Of a stretch of 64,000 bases of DNA, positions 52,333 through 63,635 are shown in pieces. The notes beneath the pieces were generated by a model, which worked only from the letters and a program-made list of their open reading frames with translations, made no database searches and had not been told where the DNA came from. The translations under genes were made by a program, and so were the position numbers. Position 1 is the stretch's first letter, and each line of letters begins with the position of its first letter. Source of the DNA: Paenibacillus stellifer (lineage in GTDB: Bacteria; Bacillota; Bacilli; Paenibacillales; Paenibacillaceae); NCBI RefSeq assembly GCF_000758685.1, contig NZ_CP009286.1, positions 3,750,501 to 3,814,500 on the forward strand. Reading direction: 5' to 3'.

Positions 52333-53325
52333 TTGTCCCAGGAAACTCCGAGCTACGGCGGTCAAGCCGTCATCGAAGGCGTGATGTTCGGCGGCAAGCA
52401 TGTCAACGTGACGGCCGTTAGGCGGAAGAATCAGGAAATCACATTTTTGGAGGTGCCGAGAAGCGAGAAGAGCTGGGTACTTAAGCTGCGCAAGATTCCG
52501 CTCCTTCGCGGCCTTGTCAGTATTATAGATGCCAGCGCCAAAGGATCGAAGCATTTGAACTATTCCGCCGAGGCTTATGCCGAGGACGAAGGCGGGCCTA
52601 AGGAAGAGTCCAAGAAGCAGAAGGAGAAGAAAGAGGAAGGCTGGAGTCTCGGCATGATGCTGGGGGTCGCAGTCATGGGGATTTTGTCCTTCATTATCGG
52701 CAAGGTCATCTTTACGCTCGTGCCTGTATTTGTCGAATCCTTTTTGTTCGGCAACGCATTCGACAACTACATTCTGCACAACCTGATTGAAGGAGCCATT
52801 AAGCTCGTACTGCTGCTTGTCTATCTGTGGGCCATCTCCCAGACTCCGGTCGTTAAAAGGCTGTTTCAGTATCACGGCGCGGAGCATAAGGTAATCAGCG
52901 CTTTTGAAGCGGGCGATGAACTGACGGTAGAGAACGTGCAGAAGCACAGCCGGCTGCATTATCGCTGCGGCAGCAGCTTCATGATGCTGACGATTGTGCT
53001 GGGTGTTATTATTTATTCACTTGCCCCTTGGGACAATCTGGTGCAGCGCGTCGTCCAGCGCCTGATTCTGCTCCCGGTCGTTATCGGCGTCTCCTTTGAA
53101 GTGCTGAAGGGAACGAACGCTGTCCGCGAAATCCCCGTGCTGCGCTATCTCGGGTATCCCGGACTATGGCTTCAGCTTCTCACCACCAAGGAACCGAAGG
53201 ACGATCAGGTCGAAGTCTCCATCGCCTCCTTTAACCGGATGCGCGAGCTGGATGCAGCCATCGAAGCCAAGGGGTATGAGCAAACCAATGTAACCGGAGG
53301 CATATTGGACCCTGCGAAAGGATGA
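52333..53325 (+). CDS. yqhQ: DUF1385 membrane protein, YqhQ
   Basis: 330-residue DUF1385 protein. The N-terminal YGGQAVIEGVMF is the family signature; a charged Glu/Lys stretch (about 85-108) precedes four membrane helices, and the FQYHGAEHKVISAFE motif near residue 178 may be catalytic or metal-binding. I prefer TTG 52333 with GAAGGTG six bases upstream; GTG 52324 is too close to that site. In Bacillus yqhQ it lies beside yqhP and yqhR, as here. Confidence 0.9.
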   Translation: MSQETPSYGGQAVIEGVMFGGKHVNVTAVRRKNQEITFLEVPRSEKSWVLKLRKIPLLRGLVSIIDASAKGSKHLNYSAEAYAEDEGGPKEESKKQKEKKEEGWSLGMMLGVAVMGILSFIIGKVIFTLVPVFVESFLFGNAFDNYILHNLIEGAIKLVLLLVYLWAISQTPVVKRLFQYHGAEHKVISAFEAGDELTVENVQKHSRLHYRCGSSFMMLTIVLGVIIYSLAPWDNLVQRVVQRLILLPVVIGVSFEVLKGTNAVREIPVLRYLGYPGLWLQLLTTKEPKDDQVEVSIASFNRMRELDAAIEAKGYEQTNVTGGILDPAKG

Positions 53326-53332
53326 GTGGGCT

Positions 53333-53677
53333 ATGAAACGGGATGCTGTTGTATTCTGGAGCGCCATTGTTCTGGCGGCGATCGGACTCGTGTCCGGATT
53401 TCTCCGCCAAGGACTGGCTTCGCTGCAAGGCTTTATTATTCCGGTCGTTATGATCTTGCTCCTGTTTCTGCTGTACAGATACCAGATGGGGCGGCTTGGG
53501 GGAGGCAGAGGGCGTCAGCACCGCAAGGTGAAGCCTTCCCAGAAGACGATGGCCAAGGTTGCCGGCATTCGGAAGAGCCAGCCGCCAACAGCGGCCAAAC
53601 GCAAGACGTATCCGTTTCGAGTCATCGAAGGCAGCAAAGGCAAGAATGATGATGAACAGCTGCCCAAATATCATTAA
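53333..53677 (+). CDS. Small membrane protein, YqhP/SA1362-like
   Basis: 114-residue protein with two N-terminal helices (about 8-25 and 33-50) and a basic Lys/Arg-rich tail. It starts seven bases after yqhQ, the position held by yqhP (SA1362 family) in relatives; the assignment rests on position and layout. Followed by an 18-bp terminator stem. Confidence 0.65.
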   Translation: MKRDAVVFWSAIVLAAIGLVSGFLRQGLASLQGFIIPVVMILLLFLLYRYQMGRLGGGRGRQHRKVKPSQKTMAKVAGIRKSQPPTAAKRKTYPFRVIEGSKGKNDDEQLPKYH

Positions 53678-53690
53678 TCCGATCACAGCC

Positions 53691-53731
53691 AAGACGAGCG
53701 GCGCATTCAATCCGAATGCGCCGCTCGTCTT
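53691..53731. terminator. Very strong bidirectional terminator
   Basis: Perfect 18-bp stem (53691-53708 with 53714-53731, loop AATCC) between the convergent yqhP-like and patatin genes. Confidence 0.9.
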
Positions 53732-53742
53732 GTTGGAGGCGC

Positions 53743-54672
53743 TCAAGCGTGAGGGCCGGGTCGCCATTTCCGGAAAAATTCGCGCCCGGCTTCATAGCCG
53801 GATTGATACAGGGCATCGCTCTGCTCGGGGGTAAGCTCGAACTGGACAGTGCCGATGCCGAGTGTAGGAATTTTGACGGTACGGACAACCTTTTCATGTT
53901 CGATATATCGTTCGTCGTGCGCCGAGAGCATCGTCTCCACAAGCGCCTGCAGCATGCTGAACGGTCCTGTTATCCGGTTCGGATGCGGCTCCGCCCGGCC
54001 GACCATCTGATAGCCGACCACCGGAACTTGCGGTCCGCCTTCCTTCGTGTCTTCATCGAACAGCCACATCGGGAAATTGCTGAGCAGGCCGCCGTCGACC
54101 ATATAGACGAACTGTTCCGCAAAGCTTTTGCCTTGCGATGCTCTCGCGCTCAATCTTAACATCACCGGATCGAAGAAATAGGGAATGCTGCAGCTCATGC
54201 GCACAGCTCTTGCAACCTCGAATGAACCCGGCTCTATTCCGTATGACGGCAAATCATCAGGCAGCACAACCAGTCTGCCGTTCGTTATGTCGGAAGCGAT
54301 GATGGACAGTTTGCCGGAAGGAAGATCACGAAAGCGGACGATTCCTTTCCTCTCCAGAACACCGCGAATCCAGGATTCGAGCGCTTCCCCGGAATACAGT
54401 CCTTTTTTCAGAAGCACTCTTAGAGGAGGTCCAATAATCCGGGTGTTGAAGACCGGGGAACGCTTCATGAACGACCGGAACGATGTTGCGCGAATGATCC
54501 GGTTCATTCCTGCACCGTCGTAACCCGCAGCAAGCATCGAAGCGACAATGGAGCCTGAAGAGGTGCCAGCCACCCGGCTGAAGGTTACCCCGGCCTCTTC
54601 CGAAGCCTTTACCGCTCCAGCAAGCGATACGCCCTTGACCCCTCCGCCTTCAAACACCGCGTGGATTTCCAT
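53743..54672 (-). CDS. Patatin-like phospholipase
   Basis: 309-residue cytoplasmic lipid acyl hydrolase of the patatin family. The oxyanion-hole motif GGGVKG (residues 8-13), nucleophile elbow GTSSG (near 36) and catalytic Asp in the VDGG motif are all present, so a Ser-Asp dyad enzyme is expected. ATG 54672 has GGGGG ten bases upstream, and that site lies within the arm of a hairpin. Substrate unknown; possibly membrane phospholipid. Confidence 0.92.
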   Translation of the reverse strand: MEIHAVFEGGGVKGVSLAGAVKASEEAGVTFSRVAGTSSGSIVASMLAAGYDGAGMNRIIRATSFRSFMKRSPVFNTRIIGPPLRVLLKKGLYSGEALESWIRGVLERKGIVRFRDLPSGKLSIIASDITNGRLVVLPDDLPSYGIEPGSFEVARAVRMSCSIPYFFDPVMLRLSARASQGKSFAEQFVYMVDGGLLSNFPMWLFDEDTKEGGPQVPVVGYQMVGRAEPHPNRITGPFSMLQALVETMLSAHDERYIEHEKVVRTVKIPTLGIGTVQFELTPEQSDALYQSGYEAGREFFRKWRPGPHA

Positions 54673-54679
54673 GAACGAC

Positions 54680-54729
54680 AAACCCCCGTTCCCATAGATT
54701 CTACTGCTTATCTATGAGCACAGGGGTTT
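54680..54729. promoter_or_regulatory. Hairpin over patatin ribosome-binding site
   Basis: AAACCCC (54680-54686) pairs with GGGGTTT (54723-54729) around an inner CATAGAT/ATCTATG stem. On the minus strand the 3' arm contains the Shine-Dalgarno of the patatin gene, so it may act as a terminator for the upstream gene and limit patatin translation. Confidence 0.5.
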
Positions 54730-54752
54730 TTTGATGTCTTAAACTTTCCGGT

Positions 54753-56399
54753 TCATGATTTAAAATAAAAAGTCAGCAGGCTCGTCAAATCGCCAGGATT
54801 GCGTACGGTTATATCATTGGCGCGGAACATGATGCTTCCCTGGACCTCACTGTAGGTTTCGTTGTACTTCAATTGGTTGATGATCTGCTGGCCGCTCTGC
54901 CACTCGGCGCTTTGATCGGCAGCTCCCACCTTATACGCCGCCTGTCCGATGTACAGCTTGACGCCGGTGCCCTTCACCTCGTTCACCCACCAATCGACCA
55001 GCTTGTCGTATCTGGCTGTGTTGAAGGAGAGACTCCAGTAAATCTGCGGAGCCACATAATCGACCCAGCCCTGCTGGATCCACATCCGCACATCGGCGTA
55101 CATGTCGTCATAGGCACTTACGCCCGCTTTGGTATCCGAACCCGTGCTGTCCTTGCTGCTGTTGCGCCACACTCCGAAAGGGCTAATGCCATAGGAGACA
55201 GCCGGCTTCACCGCGTGAATCTGGGCGCCGAGCTGCTGCACGAAGTCGTTGATGTTGTCTCGCCGCCAATCGGCTACGGATGCTATGCCCTTGGCGTTAT
55301 AAGCTTTATATGTGCTGTCGTCCGGAAAAGAAGAGGACGGGTAGAAGTAATCGTCCAGATGAACGCCGTCAATATCGTAACCCTTCACCACTTCAAGCAC
55401 CGTATCGATTATGCTCTGCCGGGCTTCGGGAATTCCGGGATTGATATAGTATTTATTATCCGCTTTACTACTCATTTGTACGACCCAATCGGGATGCGCC
55501 TTGACGATATGGCTTGACGCTAGCTGGGATGTGTTGCCATCGGTAGTCGCGCGGAACGGATTGAACCAGGCGTGAAACTGCATGCCGCGTTTATGCGTCT
55601 CCTCAATCATGAAAGCGAGCGGATCGTAACCGGGGTCCTTGCCCTGCGTGCCGCTAAGCACCTTCGACCAGGGCACGAGCGCGGAGGGATACAAACTGTC
55701 GCCCGACGGACGCACTTGTACAAAAACTGCGTTGAAGCCGACAGCCTGCAGCTTGTCAAGCAGCGCTGTGTATTCCTGCTTCTGCTTGTCCGCCTTCCCC
55801 GCAGACGATGCCGAAGGCCAGTCCAGATTGAATACCGTGGAAATCCAGACCCCCTTCATCGCCTTGCCGGTGCCGGGAATAGTCGGCACCGTTGGCGATG
55901 GAACACTGGGGACAGTCGGCACGGTTGGAGTCACCGGGGTCGTAACGTCGGGAACCTCGGCAAGCGTGTACAAGGATATGAGCTGCTCCGCCTTGTTCCA
56001 GACAACCTGGAGGCCAAGCTGCTCCGCAACAAAACGGATCGGGACCATGACGCGTCCCTGCCGGATCAGAACCGAGCTGTCGAGAGCGACGGAAGCGCCG
56101 TTCACCTGCGCGCTGCTCTTACCGCTCGTAAGCTTGAGCTCGTCTCCGCCTTTGGTAACCGTTACCGTCTTGGTGCTCTGGTTCCACTGAACGCCGGCTT
56201 TCAGACCCTTGCTGATGACACCGAGCGGCACCATCGTGACATTTTTGGCATTCAAATAAGGCGGCACCTCAGATGCCAGAGTTGAACCGTCCAGTTCCAG
56301 TGTAATGGAAGCAGCTGCCGAATGGGCGGCTCCCGGCTGTACGAACGGCATCATGAGTACGATTAGCAGTAGTCCGATAATCCAACTTTTTCGTTTCAT
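54753..56399 (-). CDS. Secreted GH10-like (DUF187) glycosidase with copper-amine-oxidase-type N-domain
   Basis: 548-residue exported protein. Signal peptide (about 1-28, ending AHSAA), then a copper amine oxidase N-terminal-like wall domain (about 30-150, with MVPIRFVAEQLG), a Pro/Thr/Val-rich linker (150-178), and a GH10-like catalytic barrel (DUF187, about 180-548) starting KGVWISTVFNLDWP with GFNAVFVQVRPSGDSLYP and DGVHLDDYFYP. Such proteins are thought to act on peptidoglycan or surface glycans. ATG 56399 has GGGGAGG upstream. Confidence 0.88.
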   Translation of the reverse strand: MKRKSWIIGLLLIVLMMPFVQPGAAHSAAASITLELDGSTLASEVPPYLNAKNVTMVPLGVISKGLKAGVQWNQSTKTVTVTKGGDELKLTSGKSSAQVNGASVALDSSVLIRQGRVMVPIRFVAEQLGLQVVWNKAEQLISLYTLAEVPDVTTPVTPTVPTVPSVPSPTVPTIPGTGKAMKGVWISTVFNLDWPSASSAGKADKQKQEYTALLDKLQAVGFNAVFVQVRPSGDSLYPSALVPWSKVLSGTQGKDPGYDPLAFMIEETHKRGMQFHAWFNPFRATTDGNTSQLASSHIVKAHPDWVVQMSSKADNKYYINPGIPEARQSIIDTVLEVVKGYDIDGVHLDDYFYPSSSFPDDSTYKAYNAKGIASVADWRRDNINDFVQQLGAQIHAVKPAVSYGISPFGVWRNSSKDSTGSDTKAGVSAYDDMYADVRMWIQQGWVDYVAPQIYWSLSFNTARYDKLVDWWVNEVKGTGVKLYIGQAAYKVGAADQSAEWQSGQQIINQLKYNETYSEVQGSIMFRANDITVRNPGDLTSLLTFYFKS

Positions 56400-56481
56400 G
56401 TTTCCTCCCCATAAGGTTGCAGCTTCTCTCTCTGCTACACATTTGGACGAAGGAAACTGGAAAAAGTTGCGTCAATCAGCA

Positions 56482-56518
56482 AGAAACGGACGATACCCGG
56501 AAGGATAGGTCCGTTTCT
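56482..56518. terminator. Hairpin between mntR and GH10-like gene
   Basis: 10-bp stem AGAAACGGAC (56482-56491) / GTCCGTTTCT (56509-56518); no clear T-run, so a weak terminator of mntR. Confidence 0.45.
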
Positions 56519-56556
56519 CTTCGTTATTTAATTCACGTAATAGGGCAAAGCCCGGA

Positions 56557-56982
56557 TCAGGATTCTTTGAGAAGCTCCTGCTGAATGTCGCTGAGCGCCT
56601 TCAGCCTCGCTTCGTCCCGGCGGAAAAATTCCACCAGCGTCTCAATGCAGGTTATGGAATCCCAGCTAAGGTGATGCTCGATTCCTTCCACATCCCTGTA
56701 GATATTCTGCTCCTGTACCCCGATCATGGCGAGAAACTCCTCCAGCAGCTGATGCCGGTCAACCAGACGCTTACCGACTCTCTTGCCTTTCGTGGTAAGC
56801 ACAAGCCCCCGGTATTTCTCGTAAATCAGGTACTCATCTTTGTCCAGTTTTTGGATCATTTTAGTAACGGACGAAGGATGCACTTCCAGTCCCTCTGCAA
56901 TGTCCGAAACCCGCGCATAGCCCTTTTCATCGATCAGCTTGTAGATGCGCTCCAGATAATCCTCCATGCTGGGTGTTGGCAT
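56557..56982 (-). CDS. mntR: Manganese transport regulator MntR
   Basis: 141-residue DtxR-family repressor of manganese uptake. N-terminal winged helix ([30 protein letters not shown] with [13 protein letters not shown]) and dimerisation domain with metal ligands including the CIETL Cys-Glu and [11 protein letters not shown]is/Glu residues. Length and sequence follow B. subtilis MntR. ATG 56982 has GAGGT upstream. It is monocistronic beside zinc-uptake genes. Confidence 0.95.
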   Translation of the reverse strand: MPTPSMEDYLERIYKLIDEKGYARVSDIAEGLEVHPSSVTKMIQKLDKDEYLIYEKYRGLVLTTKGKRVGKRLVDRHQLLEEFLAMIGVQEQNIYRDVEGIEHHLSWDSITCIETLVEFFRRDEARLKALSDIQQELLKES

Positions 56983-57204
56983 GCAATTACCTCTTTTCTA
57001 TAATAACCATGGCGCTCAAAGCCAAACCTGTCTAAACCATGATACATGTTTCAGCCCGCGCTTGGCAAGTCGAAACCGCCTTCTGCCTGCATCTTTCCCT
57101 GCTGAATCAGGCGTTTTTTCTCGGCTACCGCAGCCTTTTCTCCCTATGAAAAGATAGATGCGCCAGTGTCCGAATAGATTCACGTATCGGGCAAACGGCA
57201 AGAC

Positions 57205-57250
57205 GCCCTGTGACCATAATGATCACAGAGCGCATTTGAGGGCATTTTTT
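57205..57250. terminator. Nested hairpin downstream of ccdA-like gene
   Basis: Inner CTGTGA (57208-57213)/TCACAG (57223-57228) within outer GCCCT/AGGGC (57205-57209, 57239-57243), followed by TTTTTTTT on the plus strand. Lies in the 330-base spacer 56983-57313, which otherwise shows no gene. Confidence 0.5.
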
Positions 57251-57313
57251 TTGACAGATCAAATTTCGACAGACCAAACCGGCTGTTTCACATAAACGTC
57301 AACAATATCAAGA

Positions 57314-58027
57314 TCAGAATTTGAGCCACTCCGGCGTCATGCTTTGCAGCCAGACTGTAATGCGGAACATCTGATCGGTGAACAGCAGGACGCCCATCAA
57401 GACCATTAGCGTGCCCCCTGCCTTCATAAATACCACTGAGTATTTTAGCAGCCTCCTTGCCCCTCCCAGAAAAAAGGCCAAGGCAAAAAAGGGAAGCGCA
57501 AAACCGATGCTGTACGCCGTAATCAGCCTGAGCCACGACCCCGGCTCACTTGCCGACAAAGCGATAATCGCCGTCAGAATGGGACCGATGCAGGGCGACC
57601 ACCCGGCCGAGAAGCCGATCCCGAAAATAAAAGAACCGATATATCCGGCAGGTCTCCGGCCAATCTCAAGCTTCCGCTCACGCATCAAAACAGCCGGCTG
57701 GAAGACACCGAGCAGGAACAGCCCCATTCCCACAATCAGAATGGCGGACAGCTGCCGGATCAGTTCACGATGCTCCGCAAAGACCCGGCCGAACAGCCCG
57801 GCTCCGAAGCCCAGCGAATAAAATACGGCGGAAAATCCAAGGATAAAGGCCAGTGTATGGCTCATCGTGTGCAGACGGGCGCTCCGGCGCTGTTCCCCCG
57901 CTCTTAATTGGCCGGCCGACAGGCCGGTTATGTACGACAAGTAGGAAGGATACAGCGGAAGGCAGCAGGGGGAAATGAACGAGGCCAGTCCGGCAGCCAA
58001 AGCAAGTCCCGTATTGACATCCGGCAT
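57314..58027 (-). CDS. ccdA: CcdA-family thiol-disulfide carrier
   Basis: 237-residue membrane protein of the CcdA/DsbD-beta family that moves reducing equivalents across the membrane for cytochrome c maturation or spore thiol proteins. Six helices; the conserved redox cysteines are in ISPCCLPLYPSY (residues 18-29) and GWSPCIGPIL (near 145). The first motif has an extra adjacent Cys. ATG 58027 follows AAGGAG. Located 46 bp after znuB on the same strand. Confidence 0.92.
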   Translation of the reverse strand: MPDVNTGLALAAGLASFISPCCLPLYPSYLSYITGLSAGQLRAGEQRRSARLHTMSHTLAFILGFSAVFYSLGFGAGLFGRVFAEHRELIRQLSAILIVGMGLFLLGVFQPAVLMRERKLEIGRRPAGYIGSFIFGIGFSAGWSPCIGPILTAIIALSASEPGSWLRLITAYSIGFALPFFALAFFLGGARRLLKYSVVFMKAGGTLMVLMGVLLFTDQMFRITVWLQSMTPEWLKF

Positions 58028-58073
58028 CTCCCTTCTCCTTTCCGCTTCGAAGCATCCTGCATCTGCATAACGA

Positions 58074-58877
58074 TCAGACGGAGAATCCTTTCTTTCCGGC
58101 CAGAATCAGCACCAGCAGCGCAATCAGCAGAAGCACAATTGTGGCTCCCGGGGCAAGATTCCAGATCCCCGCGATCACAAGGCCGGCGACCACCGCTATT
58201 TCGGCGATGACGACGGACAGAATAACGGAGGTCTTGAAGCTGCGCGCCAGCAGCAGGCTGATGGCGACGGGGATCGTCAGCAGAGCCGACACCAGCAGCG
58301 AGCCAACGATCTTGATGGCTGTGCTGATCACAAGCGCCGTCAAGATCGTAATCAGCATGTTGAGCATCTTAACGGGCAGCCCGCTTACGCTTGCGGCATC
58401 TTCCTCAAAGCTCAGCAGGAAAAACTCCTTGAAGAACACGGCGATTACCGACACGACGGCAATGGTCACGATCCCAACCACAAGCAGATCCGTGGTGTCT
58501 AGTGTATAAATGCTGCCGAACAAGTAGCTGATGACATCCGCGTTATACCCTTTTCCTAGCGTAAAAAACAGCGAAGCCAGCGCCACTCCCCCCGACATAA
58601 TGACAGCGATGGACAGCTCCGCGTACGTCTTATAGGCTTTACGGAGCCTTTCAATCGCGAACGACGCCGCGACGGCGAAGATCAGTCCTGCTCCGAGCGG
58701 ATAAAAACCGGTCAGAAAGCCGACCGCCACCCCCGCAAGCGTCACATGCGCCAGTGTATCGCCAATCATCGACAGACGTCTGAGCACAAGAAAAACGCCC
58801 ATTAGCGGGGCTGTTATACCGATCAGAAGACCGCCCGCAAGCGCCCGCTGAAAAAAACCGCTGAATAAAATATCCAA
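58074..58877 (-). CDS. znuB: Zinc ABC transporter permease
   Basis: 267-residue metal permease of the ABC-3 family with seven to eight helices; LRRLSMIGDTLAHVTLAGVAVG near residue 31 is diagnostic. TTG 58877 starts nine bases after GGAG. Third gene of a znuA-znuC-znuB run on the minus strand and presumably repressed by Zur through the boxes upstream of znuA. Confidence 0.93.
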   Translation of the reverse strand: MDILFSGFFQRALAGGLLIGITAPLMGVFLVLRRLSMIGDTLAHVTLAGVAVGFLTGFYPLGAGLIFAVAASFAIERLRKAYKTYAELSIAVIMSGGVALASLFFTLGKGYNADVISYLFGSIYTLDTTDLLVVGIVTIAVVSVIAVFFKEFFLLSFEEDAASVSGLPVKMLNMLITILTALVISTAIKIVGSLLVSALLTIPVAISLLLARSFKTSVILSVVIAEIAVVAGLVIAGIWNLAPGATIVLLLIALLVLILAGKKGFSV

Positions 58878-58916
58878 GTTCTGTTTCTCCTCTCAACCCC
58901 CCCGGGTTCAGGCTTA

Positions 58917-59666
58917 TCAAGTCAGCGAATGCTGGAGATCCTCGGCAGCGCAATTCTGCAGCTCATGCGAATGATGGGAGTAGAAATTGATCTTCCCGTT
59001 TCGCTGGATCGGATCATGCCCGAGATAATTGCGGATCATATCGATATCATGCGATACCATAAGAAAGGTCATATGATGATGGGCATGCATATGGGTGATC
59101 AGCTCGAAGAATGCGGCCTGGGTTTCAACGTCGATCCCGACTGTCGGCTCGTCCAGGATGAGCAGATCGGGATGATTGATCAGCGCGCGGGCGAGAAAGA
59201 CACGCTGCTGCTGGCCGCCGGACAGCATACCGACCCGTCTGTCCTGAATGTTCTGGATGCGCATTACCTCAAGCGCGTCGTCGCATTTACGCTGCTGCTG
59301 GCGCGAGAGGCGCCGGAACACATTTTTATTATTATACAATCCCGACAAGACAACCTCGCGCACGGTGGCGGGAAACAGCGGGTTAAATGCGTTCTTCTGC
59401 GGCACGTAGCCGATCCGTTCCCAGTCCCTGAACTTGCGGACAGACTCTCCGAACAGCTTGATATCACCTTCTGACGGTGTAAGAAGCCCGACGATCATCT
59501 TCAGAAGCGTGGATTTACCAGCTCCGTTCGAACCGATAACCCCGACAAAATCCCGCTCTCTGACCGTAAAATTCAGATCGGATATAACCTTCTGCTCTCC
59601 GTATGAGAATGAAAGGTTCTTGATCTCGATCATATGCTTGTGGCAGTCCAGTGATTCCGGAAGCAT
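58917..59666 (-). CDS. znuC: Zinc ABC transporter ATP-binding protein
   Basis: 249-residue ATPase with Walker A GSNGAGKST, Q loop VPQKNAFNPLFP, signature LSGGQQQRV, Walker B LLILDEPTVGID and His switch SHD. C-terminal His-rich stretch (HSHELQ preceded by SHH) fits a metal transporter. ATG 59666 has GGGGG upstream; the conserved fold begins at about residue 12. Confidence 0.94.
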   Translation of the reverse strand: MLPESLDCHKHMIEIKNLSFSYGEQKVISDLNFTVRERDFVGVIGSNGAGKSTLLKMIVGLLTPSEGDIKLFGESVRKFRDWERIGYVPQKNAFNPLFPATVREVVLSGLYNNKNVFRRLSRQQQRKCDDALEVMRIQNIQDRRVGMLSGGQQQRVFLARALINHPDLLILDEPTVGIDVETQAAFFELITHMHAHHHMTFLMVSHDIDMIRNYLGHDPIQRNGKINFYSHHSHELQNCAAEDLQHSLT

Positions 59667-59699
59667 GAGAAATGCCCCCTTTCCTGTTGGCGTTCATCC

Positions 59700-60662
59700 T
59701 TATTTTAAAGCGAGAATGAGATTTTGCAAATTTTTCTCCATCAATGTGTAGTAGTTCTCGTTGTTCTTCTCCTGCTCTTCCGTAAGTCCCTCCAGCGGGT
59801 TCAGCACCATGGTGGATACCCCCGCCTCGGATGCGAGCGTTTTGGCCAGCTTGTCGGACACCAGCTCTTCGAAGAAAATATAGCGGATCTTGTCCTTCTT
59901 TACCATGTCCGCCAGCTTCACCAGATCCTGGCCTGTCGGCTCGGCGTCCGGAGACAGCCCCATAATTGCATGTTGAGTCAATCCGTAGTCCCGGCATAAA
60001 TAAGCAAACGCCTGGTGGGATACGACAATCTCCTTGTTCGGCATCTTGGCTAATTCCGTCTCAAACTTGGTGTCGAGGTCCTTCAGCTTGCCCGCCACCG
60101 CCTCATATCGCTCTTCGTAATTCGCTTGATGCGCCGGGTCGGCCTTCACAAGGCTATCCTTGATATTCTTCGCCATAATAAGCGCCGACTTCGGACTGAC
60201 CCATGTATGCGGATCGGTGTGCAGCGTATCGCCGGAATCCTCCACCTCGCCGTCACCGTGGTCATGACCTTCCTCTTCCTCGTTCGTCTTGATCAGATCC
60301 ACGCCCTTGCTGACTTCTACCGCCTGCACCTGGCTGTCGCTCTCCAGCGACTTCAGGAAGTTCGGAACCCAGCCTTCCAGTCCTGCACCGTTGTACAGGA
60401 ACAGCTGCGCTTTGGATGTGTTCACAATATCCTGGCTTCGCGGCGTCCAGTCATGCGGCTCTACACCTACCGGCAGGAGGTTGATCGCATTGACATCATC
60501 TCCTCCGATTTCCTTCGCAAATTCATATATCGGGTAGAATGTCGTTACGACGTTAACCTTGCCTTCCACGATCGTCCCGCTGCTCCCCCGGCCGCATCCG
60601 GCCAACATAACCGCCAGCAGCGCAAAAGGCAAAACCCAGCCTTTAATCCATTTTCGTTGCAT
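59700..60662 (-). CDS. znuA: Zinc-binding lipoprotein of the ABC transporter
   Basis: 320-residue cluster A-I metal-binding lipoprotein (ZnuA/AdcA). Signal peptide ends in LAGC (Cys near residue 23). An acidic His-rich loop (EEEEGHDHGD) near residue 130 is typical of zinc over manganese binders; ligands are expected in GVEPHDW, DPHTW and VSHQAFAY. I use ATG 60662, 13 bases after AGGAGG. First gene of the znu run. Confidence 0.94.
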   Translation of the reverse strand: MQRKWIKGWVLPFALLAVMLAGCGRGSSGTIVEGKVNVVTTFYPIYEFAKEIGGDDVNAINLLPVGVEPHDWTPRSQDIVNTSKAQLFLYNGAGLEGWVPNFLKSLESDSQVQAVEVSKGVDLIKTNEEEEGHDHGDGEVEDSGDTLHTDPHTWVSPKSALIMAKNIKDSLVKADPAHQANYEERYEAVAGKLKDLDTKFETELAKMPNKEIVVSHQAFAYLCRDYGLTQHAIMGLSPDAEPTGQDLVKLADMVKKDKIRYIFFEELVSDKLAKTLASEAGVSTMVLNPLEGLTEEQEKNNENYYTLMEKNLQNLILALK

Positions 60663-60684
60663 AATCTCTTGTGGTCCTCCTAAA

Positions 60685-60735
60685 TCGTAATCTTTACCAT
60701 TCCGAATTATAATAGTAATCATTACGATAAGTCAA
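60685..60735 (-). promoter_or_regulatory. Promoter and two Zur-like boxes upstream of znuA
   Basis: Minus-strand TTGACT (60730-60735), 18-bp spacer, TATAAT (60706-60711). TAGTAATCATTACGA (60713-60727) fills the spacer and fits the Zur core TCGTAATNATTACGA at all but one base. A second partial site, TCGTAATCTTTACCA, is at 60685-60699. Zinc-dependent repression is strongly implied, with zur itself at the right edge. Confidence 0.8.
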
Positions 60736-60864
60736 CGCTTTTACTAATCATTCTCCACGGAATCTGATAGTTTATACCTTAGCTCTCAACACTCTATATA
60801 TATTTAAAAAGCTTTCTTTGGCAACATCAGCTTCAACCACCATTCTGGCTTCTCACAAAACAAA

Positions 60865-60904
60865 CGGAGATCCCTGCGGGCTGTCAAACCGCCCGGGATC
60901 TCCG
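60865..60904 (-). terminator. Terminator of metG
   Basis: 10-bp stem CGGAGATCCC (60865-60874) / GGGATCTCCG (60895-60904) followed by a T-rich run on the minus strand. The rest of spacer 60736-60981 shows nothing. Confidence 0.75.
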
Positions 60905-60981
60905 CTTCATATGCTTATAGCATTTCTATGGCTGCATGTTCAAGCAGCCGCTCATGGCGTGTCTCACTTCCCGCCGTATGA

Positions 60982-63332
<2,351 letters not shown>

Positions 63333-63338
63333 ATTGAA

Positions 63339-63368
63339 AATATACCCAAAACATCACTGCTGTGTCAA
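63339..63368 (-). promoter_or_regulatory. Promoter of the metG T-box transcript
   Basis: Minus-strand TTGACA (63363-63368), 18-bp spacer, TATATT (63339-63344). The -35 overlaps the yidD stop codon. Confidence 0.7.
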
Positions 63369-63634
63369 GTCCGCCCAGCTGCTTCACGGCGGCCGCCCTC
63401 ACCTTTCGGCTTGGCCGGCGGAACCGGATCTAGCCCTCCCGGGTGAAAGGGATGACACTTGGCGATTCGCTTGGCCGCAAGCAGCGAGCCTTTAACCGGT
63501 CCGTGCACCTCCACCGCCTCCAGGGCATATGCCGAGCAGGTCGGATAGAACCGGCAGGTCGGAGGCTTCAGCGGCGAAATGAAGCGCCGGTAGAACCGGA
63601 TCGGCGCCTGAACCGTTCTGCGTCCGATTCCCAT
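63365..63634 (-). CDS. yidD: Membrane protein insertion efficiency factor YidD
   Basis: 89-residue small protein assisting YidC-dependent membrane insertion. The core [28 protein letters not shown] with its three Cys residues, then [14 protein letters not shown], is diagnostic. ATG 63634 has GAGG nine bases upstream and overlaps the zur stop region. Cotranscription with zur is likely. Confidence 0.95.
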   Translation of the reverse strand: MGIGRRTVQAPIRFYRRFISPLKPPTCRFYPTCSAYALEAVEVHGPVKGSLLAAKRIAKCHPFHPGGLDPVPPAKPKGEGGRREAAGRT

Positions 63635-63635
63635 A

